Made by a program: the position numbers and the translations under genes | Assembly: GCA_013824915.1 (NCBI GenBank) | Contig: PNOQ01000051.1 | Span: 1-37,082, forward strand | DNA: 37,082 nt | Origin: Nanoarchaeum sp. | GTDB lineage: Archaea; Nanobdellota; Nanobdellia; SCGC-AAA011-G17; PNOQ01 | Direction of reading: 5' to 3' | The notes under the pieces: model-generated | What the model was told of the DNA's origin: nothing | The model's input: the letters and a program-made list of their open reading frames with translations, nothing else | Databases searched by the model: none | In this document: positions 31,152 through 37,082 of the stretch, piece by piece | How positions within the stretch are numbered: position 1 is the stretch's first letter | How the letters are laid out: each line of letters opens with the position of its first letter

Positions 31152-32882
31152 ATGGATAAAAGAGTGATAGTGTTAATATCTATGTTGTTTATTATTCCTT
31201 TTGTTAGTTCTGAATATTATAGTTACAATGGATGTGGTGGTGGCGGTTCCTTACCTGTTTTAGATAATTTAATTGAATCACCCGAATATTGTATAGACGA
31301 TGCAGATTGTACATTGGAATTGAGAAAAACATGTGGGGGAGTTCCTTGCACTGTAAGTTCTTTATCTCTTCAATCTGGTTATGGACCTGGATTAAGTGTT
31401 AATAATCCTCCTTATTACTATTTTAGTAGTTCTGATTGTACAACTCCTCAAGGATGTGTACTTCCTTACAATTGGGGAGTGAGTAGTTTTTCTATAGCGG
31501 TTTTCACAATTCCTGCAAGTACTTATAGTGGAGGAGCTATGATACATGTTGAACAGTCTATTCCTTGCCCGGGTGGAGTTGAAACTATAGGGTACAGATG
31601 GAATCATTTGAACACACTGAATAATTTAGATGCTGTTCTTTTAGATGGTGCATGTTATCCTAATCTTCCTTGTGATGTAAAAATAACACTTGAGGATCAA
31701 GGTAGAGACTTTATAGATCAATTAACTGTAACTGGCAGACAATCAAGTAACTTTGTTCACTTTTTAGGTAGTGATGAACAAGGTTCTCCTATAAATTCAA
31801 TAACTGATAATAGTTTTGTTATAACTATTCCTGCTAATACCTTTATTTCTGGAGATGTAGAATTAAATGTTTATGATTTAACTAATAAAATTCCATTTTC
31901 TGAACAAGAAGGAGCAGTAGTGTCAATTAGATATTCTAGCTCTTCTGCAACTGAATTGAGTATAGATGTTTCTCCTGAAGAATGTTCTACTGATGCAACT
32001 TGTGAAGTAGCAGTTCATGTGAATAGAGTATTAAATATTCCAACTCAACATATAATCTTTATGGATAGTATTGGCAATCAATTGCAAGTTCTTTTATCAG
32101 AACCGGGTGTAACTTATTCTGGTACAACTGTATATTACACGCTTCCCGTGGGTTTTTATGCTGGTCAGATGATTGTTAGATTTGTAGATAGTTTTGATTC
32201 TTCTTCTGCTGAAGAAACTATTATGATGATTGATCCACTTGTCCCTTCATTTTGTGGGGATAGTTTAATTCAAAATCCTAACGATGACGGAGTTTATGAA
32301 CAATGTGATTTATCAGAACTTGGAGGTTATGGTTGTACTAGTTATCCAGGTAGTTCATTTACTGGTGGAACATTAAGCTGTAATATTCCTTCAAGTGTTA
32401 ATGAATGTAGATTTAATACTTCTTTATGTACTGGTGTATATTCTGATTGTGGCGATCATTCAATTACAGGAAGTGAAGATTGTGACTTTGATTCTGATGG
32501 GGAGCTTATGTTCCCTGCTGGAATAAATGATTGTGATGATGTTCATTCAGGTTGGACAGGAGAGTTAGATTGTGATTCTGATTGTGATTATGATGGATGT
32601 AGTGATCCAGATACTACTGGGCCAGGTAATACTAATAATCCGCCTATAGTTGGACCTGATCAATATCTTCTTAATGGTGATTGTGTAGAAGATGGTGTAT
32701 TGAATGATGAGTTCGGAGTTTTAACTTGGACAGTTTATAATCAATTTGGTCAAGCAACTCCACAAACTGGAGTAACAAAATGTGTATTGGAAAGTGAGAA
32801 AATACCTTTCTTCGGGATTTATTCTATGTTAGTCTTTGTTTTGGTGTTAGTTGGATTTTATGGTTTTAGGAAAAAACAATAA
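31152..32882 (+). CDS. Secreted cysteine-rich surface protein with C-terminal anchor
   Basis: An exported protein of about 576 aa. The signal peptide is VIVLISMLFIIPFVSSEYYS, followed by cysteine-containing, beta-rich regions. Two repeats near 370-480 fit the DUF4215-like Cys-rich pattern CGD....EQCD (SFCGDSLIQ...YEQCD and SDCGDHSIT...EDCD). The C-terminus is a short tripartite signal: EKIPFFG, a hydrophobic helix (IYSMLVFVLVLVGFYGF) and RKKQ. That is suggestive of a sortase-like or archaeosortase-processed tail, but no matching enzyme is in the window. The track begins with a TTG at 31140 overlapping the previous stop. I chose the ATG at 31152, which starts the signal peptide; neither has a strong ribosome site. 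Confidence 0.75.
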   Translation: MDKRVIVLISMLFIIPFVSSEYYSYNGCGGGGSLPVLDNLIESPEYCIDDADCTLELRKTCGGVPCTVSSLSLQSGYGPGLSVNNPPYYYFSSSDCTTPQGCVLPYNWGVSSFSIAVFTIPASTYSGGAMIHVEQSIPCPGGVETIGYRWNHLNTLNNLDAVLLDGACYPNLPCDVKITLEDQGRDFIDQLTVTGRQSSNFVHFLGSDEQGSPINSITDNSFVITIPANTFISGDVELNVYDLTNKIPFSEQEGAVVSIRYSSSSATELSIDVSPEECSTDATCEVAVHVNRVLNIPTQHIIFMDSIGNQLQVLLSEPGVTYSGTTVYYTLPVGFYAGQMIVRFVDSFDSSSAEETIMMIDPLVPSFCGDSLIQNPNDDGVYEQCDLSELGGYGCTSYPGSSFTGGTLSCNIPSSVNECRFNTSLCTGVYSDCGDHSITGSEDCDFDSDGELMFPAGINDCDDVHSGWTGELDCDSDCDYDGCSDPDTTGPGNTNNPPIVGPDQYLLNGDCVEDGVLNDEFGVLTWTVYNQFGQATPQTGVTKCVLESEKIPFFGIYSMLVFVLVLVGFYGFRKKQ

Positions 32883-32892
32883 TTTTATAAAA
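32883..32892 (+). promoter_or_regulatory. TATA box for tRNA-Gly
   Basis: TTTTATAAAA centred about 27 nt before the tRNA 5' end. Confidence 0.5.
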
Positions 32893-32914
32893 AGCTAGTT
32901 TATCTGTTTATTAT

Positions 32915-32986
32915 GCGTCGATAGTATAATGGTTAGTATTTTGGCCTTCCAAGCCGAAGATCCGGGTTCGAACCCCGGTCGGCGCA
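32915..32986 (+). tRNA. tRNA-Gly (anticodon TCC)
   Basis: Acceptor arms GCGTCGA and TCGGCGC pair with one G-T wobble. The D arm GTATAATGGTTAGTAT is followed by the anticodon arm TTGGC-CTTCCAA-GCCGA. The loop gives anticodon TCC, reading the glycine codon GGA. The T arm is CCGGG-TTCGAAC-CCCGG and the discriminator is A. There is no intron and no encoded CCA. A TATA element (TTTTATAA, 32883-32892) is centred about 27 nt before the 5' end. Confidence 0.96.
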
Positions 32987-33013
32987 TACTATGCCTTCTT
33001 TATATTGCTATTT

Positions 33014-33382
33014 CTATTCAGCTATATATTCATTACAAAGCTCGGTATACACTTGTTCACACATTGATCTATTTTCTAAATCCTTCATGATAGCAAAAAA
33101 ATAACGTTGCTCTTCGCCAGTCAATCCACCATACGATACTTTTTCATAGGCTGCTTTGTATAAAGGATCTTGTTTACTTCCTTGTGGTTTTTGTGTAAAC
33201 CCTTGTATAAATTGTAAATCTCCTTCTATATTTTTAAGTCTGATTTGTGTATCACTCAAATCTCTAACTGCATTAATTTGATCGCGCATATATTCAAATC
33301 TACACTGTCTTTGATATCTTCTTGATCCTGCGTCATTCCATCTTTGATTAAGTTCTGGACTAGTTATTCTTTCATGTAACAT
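33014..33382 (-). CDS. Hypothetical protein, 122 aa, divergent from Lrp regulator
   Basis: No family recognised. It is a highly charged, helical, cytoplasmic protein rich in arginine and glutamine (MLHERITSPELNQRWNDAGS, YQRQCRFEYMRDQINAVRDL). There are three cysteines and no membrane span. It starts at an ATG 6 nt after GGAGGC, a strong ribosome site, so it has a leader unlike most genes here. A TATA-like TTATAAATA is centred near 33441 on this strand, giving a predicted transcript start near 33415. A perfect inverted repeat lies between them. That layout and the divergent Lrp gene suggest control by that regulator. Confidence 0.6.
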   Translation of the reverse strand: MLHERITSPELNQRWNDAGSRRYQRQCRFEYMRDQINAVRDLSDTQIRLKNIEGDLQFIQGFTQKPQGSKQDPLYKAAYEKVSYGGLTGEEQRYFFAIMKDLENRSMCEQVYTELCNEYIAE

Positions 33383-33414
33383 TTGTTTGCCTCCATTGAT
33401 AATGTTTTACTTCT

Positions 33415-33438
33415 TATTAGTAATAGTTTTTACTAATA
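33415..33438. promoter_or_regulatory. Inverted repeat, probable operator of the 122-aa gene
   Basis: Arms of 9 bases (TATTAGTAA and TTACTAATA) are separated by 6 bases. The repeat lies between a minus-strand TATA-like element (33437-33445) and the predicted transcript start of the 122-aa gene. The TTACTA half-site recurs in the Lrp promoter. Confidence 0.5.
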
Positions 33439-33478
33439 TTTATAACTTATTTTTAATATTTGCCATAAAACAGTAAAA

Positions 33479-33487
33479 TTTATATAT
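33479..33487 (+). promoter_or_regulatory. TATA box of the Lrp-type gene
   Basis: TTTATATAT centred about 27 nt before the ATG at 33510. Confidence 0.55.
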
Positions 33488-33490
33488 TAT

Positions 33491-33505
33491 TTACTATTAT
33501 TACTA
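33491..33505 (+). promoter_or_regulatory. Direct TTACTA repeats, probable autoregulatory operator
   Basis: TTACTA occurs at 33491 and again at 33500, one 9-bp step apart. Both lie between the TATA box and the start codon of the Lrp-type regulator, where bound protein would block transcription. Confidence 0.45.
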
Positions 33506-33509
33506 AATT

Positions 33510-34463
33510 ATGCAATTAGACTTAAAAGATAAGAAAATACTCTATCAGTTGGATTTAGATTCAAGAAGCTCTGCTAATAAAATAGCAAAAACTGTCGGTT
33601 TGAGTAAAGATGCGGTTAATTATAGAATCAATAATTTAATAAAAAACGGAATAATAAAAAATTTTTACACAGTTTTAAATACTCCTCAACTGGGGTTTAT
33701 GCATTTTAATACTTTATTTAGGTTTAGAACAATTAGCAAAGAAATCAAAAAGAAATTTATTGATTATTGTATTAATAATAAAAGAGTCATATGGTGTGTT
33801 TCTTGTTATGGCTCTTGGGATTTTGGAGTTTCATTTCTTGCAAAAAATTTAGAGGATTATAATTTATTTATTCAAGATGTTTTGAATAATTTTGGTGAAG
33901 AAATACATGAAAAGGTTGTTTCTTTAATAGTTGATAGCCCCACTTATAGTAGAGATTATCTTATTAATAAAACTGCAGGAAAAGAATTTGTTTATAAAAC
34001 ATCTGGAGATAATAAAATTGATGAAACAGAAAATAAAATATTAAAATTAATTTCTCAAAATGCTAATCTAAATGTTGTTCAAATTGCCAGTAAGCTCGAT
34101 TTAAGTGTTGATGTTGTTAGATACAGAATAAACCAGTTAATTGAAAAAAATATTATTCAAGGATTTAGAATAAATATTGATACAGAAAAAATAGGTTATT
34201 TGTATTATAAGTTATTATTTACTCTTAAGGATTTATCTCACGATAGAGAAGTTCAATTTAAAGAATATTCTAAGAGAAATCCAAATATAATTCAGTTTAT
34301 CAAATATATAGGTAAATGGGAAATTCAGTTAGAATTAGAAGTGGAGTCTGAATCAGATTTATTTAAGATAATAGAAGAAATAAGAAATAATTTTGGTGAT
34401 ATAATACAGACTTATGAAATTTTAAAACTAAAAGAAGAAAAGCTTAATTACTATCCTTTTTAG
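33510..34463 (+). CDS. Lrp/AsnC-family transcriptional regulator, tandem duplicated domains
   Basis: DNA-binding transcription regulator, unusual in carrying two full Lrp units in one chain of 317 aa. Unit one has a winged-helix HTH at about residues 5-50 (DKKILYQLDLDSRSSANKIA) and an AsnC ligand domain to about 150. A short linker follows, then a second HTH at about 170-215 (ETENKILKLISQNANLNVVQ) and another ligand domain. The first recognition helix, LSKDAVNYRINNLIKNG, and the second, LSVDVVRYRINQLIEKN, are similar. The TATA box is about 27 nt before the ATG, so it is leaderless. Two TTACTA repeats lie between the TATA box and the start, consistent with autoregulation. Confidence 0.85.
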   Translation: MQLDLKDKKILYQLDLDSRSSANKIAKTVGLSKDAVNYRINNLIKNGIIKNFYTVLNTPQLGFMHFNTLFRFRTISKEIKKKFIDYCINNKRVIWCVSCYGSWDFGVSFLAKNLEDYNLFIQDVLNNFGEEIHEKVVSLIVDSPTYSRDYLINKTAGKEFVYKTSGDNKIDETENKILKLISQNANLNVVQIASKLDLSVDVVRYRINQLIEKNIIQGFRINIDTEKIGYLYYKLLFTLKDLSHDREVQFKEYSKRNPNIIQFIKYIGKWEIQLELEVESESDLFKIIEEIRNNFGDIIQTYEILKLKEEKLNYYPF

Positions 34464-34528
34464 AGACAAATATTTTATATAAATCGAATTTTAGCTATTC
34501 TTGTGTGGTTCGCGCATTTAGTTAATCT

Positions 34529-34536
34529 TTTAAATT
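34529..34536 (+). promoter_or_regulatory. TATA box for tRNA-Arg
   Basis: TTTTAAAT-type element centred about 27 nt before the tRNA 5' end. Confidence 0.45.
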
Positions 34537-34557
34537 ATGTTTATTCTTTGATTTTAT

Positions 34558-34632
34558 GCGCGGGTGGCGCAACTTGGATAGCGCAACAGGTTCCTAACCT
34601 GTAGGCTGCGGGTTCAAATCCCGTCCCGCGCG
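34558..34632 (+). tRNA. tRNA-Arg (anticodon CCT)
   Basis: Acceptor GCGCGGG pairs with CCCGCGC. The anticodon arm ACAGG-TTCCTAA-CCTGT gives anticodon CCT, reading the arginine codon AGG. The variable loop AGGCT is followed by the T arm GCGGG-TTCAAAT-CCCGT and discriminator G. There is no intron and no encoded CCA. A TATA element (TTTTAAAT, about 34529-34536) is centred about 27 nt upstream. Confidence 0.95.
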
Positions 34633-34640
34633 TAGAAAAT

Positions 34641-34648
34641 TATTTAAA
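34641..34648 (+). promoter_or_regulatory. TATA box for the pilin gene
   Basis: TATTTAAA centred about 25 nt before the ATG at 34670. Confidence 0.5.
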
Positions 34649-34669
34649 TGGCATAATAAATATTAAATT

Positions 34670-35113
34670 ATGAAAAAGAGAGGTATAAGCCCATTAATTG
34701 CTACTGTCATTCTTGTTGGATTTACAATTGTGATGAGTATTTTTGTTTTAGTCGGTATGAGTAATATAGGTCAAAGAACTATTGCTGACCAAGATAAGAG
34801 AATAGCTAGTTCAGTTGTTTTAGATTTTGGAGTTAAATATTCTCCTGCGCAATATTGTACAGGATTAGCTGGGGAAGTAATATGTAATACAGGTAAAGAT
34901 TATTATTGTGTTTTAATTGAGAATAAAGAAAGTCAAAAAGTGAATTATAGAATTATTACTAAAGGGAGTTTAGGTAGTGAAGTTTGTTCGCCAGATAAAG
35001 TAGAATTAAATGGTTATGAATCTAAAGTGTTTGCTATAGGTTATGATCCTGTAAATGTTGGAGTTGCTCCTTTGACTGCAGATGTTGAAGCAATTTTATA
35101 TTTAGAAAACTAA
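34670..35113 (+). CDS. Archaeal type IV pilin-like protein with class III signal
   Basis: The N-terminus MKKRGISPLIATVILVGFTI is the archaeal prepilin signature. A short basic leader ending in G precedes the conserved ISPLIATVIL segment, cut by a prepilin peptidase and followed by a hydrophobic helix that packs the pilus core. The remaining ~115 residues form a small, beta-rich globular domain with cysteines at positions consistent with one or two disulfides (YCTGLAGEVICNTG, YYCVL, EVCSPD). Length is 147 aa, usual for minor pilins. A TATA box is centred about 25 nt before the ATG. It could be a pilin, a minor pilin or an archaellin-like subunit; I favour pilin. Confidence 0.8.
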   Translation: MKKRGISPLIATVILVGFTIVMSIFVLVGMSNIGQRTIADQDKRIASSVVLDFGVKYSPAQYCTGLAGEVICNTGKDYYCVLIENKESQKVNYRIITKGSLGSEVCSPDKVELNGYESKVFAIGYDPVNVGVAPLTADVEAILYLEN

Positions 35114-35943
35114 ATTTTTACTGAAATCTTTCCTTGTTTGAGAACTCTTACTTTTCCACCAGATTCGGAAACTACTACTGCTATTGAATTTGTTTCTTTT
35201 GTTAAAGCTGCACAGGCTCTGTGTTTTGTACCAAATCCATCTGGGAATTCTAATCCGGATGAATCAATATCGATGTAAGTTCCTGCACTTAATATTCTTC
35301 CTTCTGTGTCTATAACAAATACTCCATCTAATTGTGCGAAGTTTTTTACTGTTTCTTTTAAATCAGGATCAGTAATTCTTGGTTTTTCAGTTAAATTATG
35401 GAATGGATTGATAATCATCTGTTTTAGATGTCTGTTAATTTCTTTTGGATCACCAATTATGAATCCGGTACCTATTTTTCTTCCTTCTCTGCCTTCTTCT
35501 CCGATTTCTTTAGCTAGATTTATTACAGCTTCAACTATTTCTGAACTGATATATTCAGATAATTTTTGTTGACCTATCTTGAAGAAGATTTCATCAACAT
35601 CAAATATGAATAATAATCCTTCATAACCTGCGCCAATGTTTGGGTCTTGAACACAGACTATTTTTTCTCCTTTTTCTACATAACCTTTGTTTACTGCTTC
35701 AACTAAAACTGTTTTTATTGGAATTATTGAACCAAATTCTAGTTTTTTTGTTTTAGCTATATATTCTATCTTTTTGAATCGATTAGGACTAACTTGTTTG
35801 AATATTGAAACTTTGATATCTATAGAATCACTATCTTCATACTTTTCGTGAGGAATTTTTTCTACTGTAACGATGCTGCTTGCATTGATATCTTTTGCAA
35901 TTTTTGTTGCTGCAAAGCCTATTGTTTCTTCTATTTTATTCAT
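35110..35943 (-). CDS. dacZ: Diadenylate cyclase (DacZ-like, DAC domain)
   Basis: It probably makes the second messenger c-di-AMP from two ATP in the cytoplasm. The N-terminal ~180 residues form the PK-like domain seen in archaeal DacZ proteins (KIGTGFIIGD near 157-165). The DAC domain follows, with LDGVFVIDTEGRILSAGTYI at about 205-224 and GTKHRACAALTKETNSIAVV at 238-257. The usual motifs are DGA and RHR; here the first reads DGV and the second KHR. Neither change clearly destroys activity, but both are worth testing. Length from the ATG at 35943 is 277 aa. The track start at 35949 is a TTG. The 3' end overlaps the pilin gene by 4 nt in convergent orientation. Confidence 0.85.
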   Translation of the reverse strand: MNKIEETIGFAATKIAKDINASSIVTVEKIPHEKYEDSDSIDIKVSIFKQVSPNRFKKIEYIAKTKKLEFGSIIPIKTVLVEAVNKGYVEKGEKIVCVQDPNIGAGYEGLLFIFDVDEIFFKIGQQKLSEYISSEIVEAVINLAKEIGEEGREGRKIGTGFIIGDPKEINRHLKQMIINPFHNLTEKPRITDPDLKETVKNFAQLDGVFVIDTEGRILSAGTYIDIDSSGLEFPDGFGTKHRACAALTKETNSIAVVVSESGGKVRVLKQGKISVKI

Positions 35944-36026
35944 TTTCAATCGAATCTAATAGTTTCTCATTAAAAAACTTTTTGGTGTGTTTTTATGACT
36001 ATTAATCAGTAGTAAGCCATCGAAAA

Positions 36027-36036
36027 CTTTATAAAG
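36027..36036 (+). promoter_or_regulatory. TATA box for the lytic transglycosylase gene
   Basis: CTTTATAAAG, the same decamer as at the aglB/tRNA-Ser promoter. The predicted leader is about 20 nt and carries the GGTGAT ribosome site. Confidence 0.5.
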
Positions 36037-36075
36037 GGTGGGCCTTTAACTGTTATAAATCGACGGTGATTAGAA

Positions 36076-36840
36076 ATGAATACAAACAAAATTTTAGTTG
36101 GATTAAGTACAATCTCTGCTTTAGCTATGTTATCTTACGGTCCTTTTACCGAGGATAAAAAGAGAAATGTTGTTGAACCAGAGTCTAAGTTAGAGAGAAC
36201 TATATCTGAATTTATTTCTAATGAAACTATTGAATCTCAAGTAAAATCTTTTGAAGTTTTAGTTGAAAATCCATTGTATAATGTTAGAGAAGGAGAAAGT
36301 TTAGAAAGTGTAGCTAGTTATTATGGTGTTAGGACTGAAAGTATACGAGATATTAATCCTGGTGTTGATGATTTGTATGCTGGTCAACTTATAAGAGTTC
36401 CAAATTTACAACCAATCGAAGTTAGATTCCCTAAACTATTAAAATATAGAAAAGATATCGAATGTGCTGCTGAAATTTATGGATTAGAGCCTAGATTAAT
36501 TTACTCAGTTTTACAACATGAAAGTAATGGTAATCCTAATGCTGTGTCTCCAAAAGGTGCTCGTGGTTTAGGCCAAATTATGCCTGCAACTGCTAGAGAT
36601 TATGGTGTTAAAAATCCAATGGATTTATTTAATCCGAAAATAAATATTTATACTACTAGTGAAATTTTAGCATACTTAACTGAAAAGTTTGGAGATACAG
36701 AACATGTATTGGCTGCATATAATGGTGGCGAAGGAAGAGTTGAAAAAGTTCTAGCTCGTGCAACTCATACCGATTGGACAACTTTATTGCCTAGTGAAAC
36801 TAGAAATTATATTCCTGCAGTTTTAGCTTATTATAATTAG
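36076..36840 (+). CDS. Secreted LysM plus lytic transglycosylase (SLT) protein
   Basis: In bacteria this family cuts peptidoglycan between MurNAc and GlcNAc. Residues 3-21 (TNKILVGLSTISALAMLSY) look like a signal peptide or anchor. A LysM carbohydrate-binding domain lies at 67-108 (LYNVREGESLESVASYYGVR ... IRVPN). The SLT domain runs from ~125, with HESNGNPNAVSPKGARGLGQ around the catalytic E149 and AYNGGEGRVEKV around 214-225. Length is 254 aa. The ATG has GGTGAT 5 nt upstream and a CTTTATAAAG TATA box 40 nt back. Since archaea lack murein, the target may be bacterial cells or another polysaccharide. It may derive from horizontal transfer. Confidence 0.87.
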   Translation: MNTNKILVGLSTISALAMLSYGPFTEDKKRNVVEPESKLERTISEFISNETIESQVKSFEVLVENPLYNVREGESLESVASYYGVRTESIRDINPGVDDLYAGQLIRVPNLQPIEVRFPKLLKYRKDIECAAEIYGLEPRLIYSVLQHESNGNPNAVSPKGARGLGQIMPATARDYGVKNPMDLFNPKINIYTTSEILAYLTEKFGDTEHVLAAYNGGEGRVEKVLARATHTDWTTLLPSETRNYIPAVLAYYN

Positions 36841-36845
36841 TAATT

Positions 36846-36854
36846 TTTATATAC
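36846..36854 (+). promoter_or_regulatory. TATA box for the Rhs-like gene
   Basis: TTTATATAC-type element centred about 25 nt before the ATG at 36875; suggests its own leaderless promoter. Confidence 0.5.
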
Positions 36855-36874
36855 ACTAATAAATAGTTTTTATT

Positions 36875-37082
36875 ATGAAAATTATGGTGATAATATTATT
36901 TTTATTAGTTTTACCTATTTGTTTTGCTAAGGAAGTTAATATTATTGAGACTTTTGAGAGTGAGAAAAATATTGGTGAAACAACTTACTACTATGCTGGT
37001 TCTAAGTTAATTGCAACTAAGAACAATGATAACATTAATTTTCAATATCAAGATAGATTAGGTTCGGATTTTGAATCGAATA
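36875..37082 (+). CDS. Rhs/YD-repeat-like secreted protein, 5' end only
   Basis: Only the first 69 codons are in the window. A signal peptide (MKIMVIILFLLVLPICFAKE) is followed by ETTYYYAGSKLIATKNNDNI and then NFQYQDRLGSDFE. The YYYAGxxLIA...Y...DxLGS pattern matches the repeat and core of Rhs/YD proteins, which in bacteria form shells around toxic C-terminal domains. Here only one repeat-like unit is seen. The ATG has a TATA box (TTTATATA) centred about 25 nt upstream, so transcription is leaderless. It follows the lytic transglycosylase gene by 35 nt in the same direction. The toxin-type reading is an inference because the C-terminus is off the window. Confidence 0.6.
   Translation, partial: MKIMVIILFLLVLPICFAKEVNIIETFESEKNIGETTYYYAGSKLIATKNNDNINFQYQDRLGSDFESN

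Noticed and set aside
32883-33013. tRNA intron in the tRNA genes
   Set aside because: All three tRNAs fold without insertion between the anticodon stem halves.
1-37082. CRISPR array or insertion sequence
   Set aside because: No regularly spaced direct repeats, no transposase-like ORF and no terminal inverted repeats were seen. The 93-bp repeat lies in coding paralogues.

Overview
The window looks like chromosomal DNA of an AT-rich archaeon, most plausibly a DPANN lineage of the Woesearchaeota/Pacearchaeota kind. That placement is inference. The archaeal evidence is an AglB/STT3 oligosaccharyltransferase, aTrm56, a SecF-SecD pair, a class III-signal pilin, a tandem Lrp regulator, a DacZ-like diadenylate cyclase, and TATA boxes that repeatedly sit 24-28 nt from start codons, as expected for leaderless transcripts.

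Bases 1-22889 form one tightly packed minus-strand surface-glycan locus of more than twenty genes, many overlapping by 4-47 nt. In transcription order it encodes AglB, a GT2 polyprenyl-phosphate glycosyltransferase, a GT-C-like membrane protein, two SMR-type proteins resembling the ArnE/ArnF flippase, AsnB, two methyltransferases, two unrecognised proteins, a second GT2 with a DUF2304 partner, two GT9 heptosyltransferase-like proteins, a methyltransferase and a KpsS/capsule-type protein. It ends with a nonulosonic acid module: CMP-sugar synthetase, Gfo/Idh oxidoreductase, SDR, NeuB, NeuC, a GT-B transferase, a second CMP-sugar synthetase and a partial gene. Together these would make, activate, assemble and flip a lipid-linked glycan carrying a sialic- or legionaminic-type sugar. 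AglB could then transfer it to surface proteins. Internal TATA boxes mark extra promoters.

Bases 22890-25082 hold a palindromic TATA box shared by aglB and tRNA-Ser(CGA). It is followed by a small accessory islet: a 36-aa ORF, a two-TM protein, an unknown protein, a RusA-like Holliday junction resolvase and a 34-aa single-TM peptide. Bases 25083-32882 hold secD and secF, an unknown gene, trm56, and two secreted cysteine-containing surface proteins, one with a PKD domain and one with a C-terminal anchor.

Bases 32883-37082 hold tRNA-Gly(TCC), an unknown gene divergent from a double Lrp regulator with shared operator-like repeats, tRNA-Arg(CCT), a pilin, the diadenylate cyclase, a LysM lytic transglycosylase, and the start of an Rhs-like secreted protein.

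Most notable are these: neuC appears to lack a standard start codon but has a strong Shine-Dalgarno sequence before an ATC; the two CMP-sugar synthetase genes share 93 identical bases; and a murein-hydrolase-like gene sits beside an Rhs-like gene in an organism that should have no murein.
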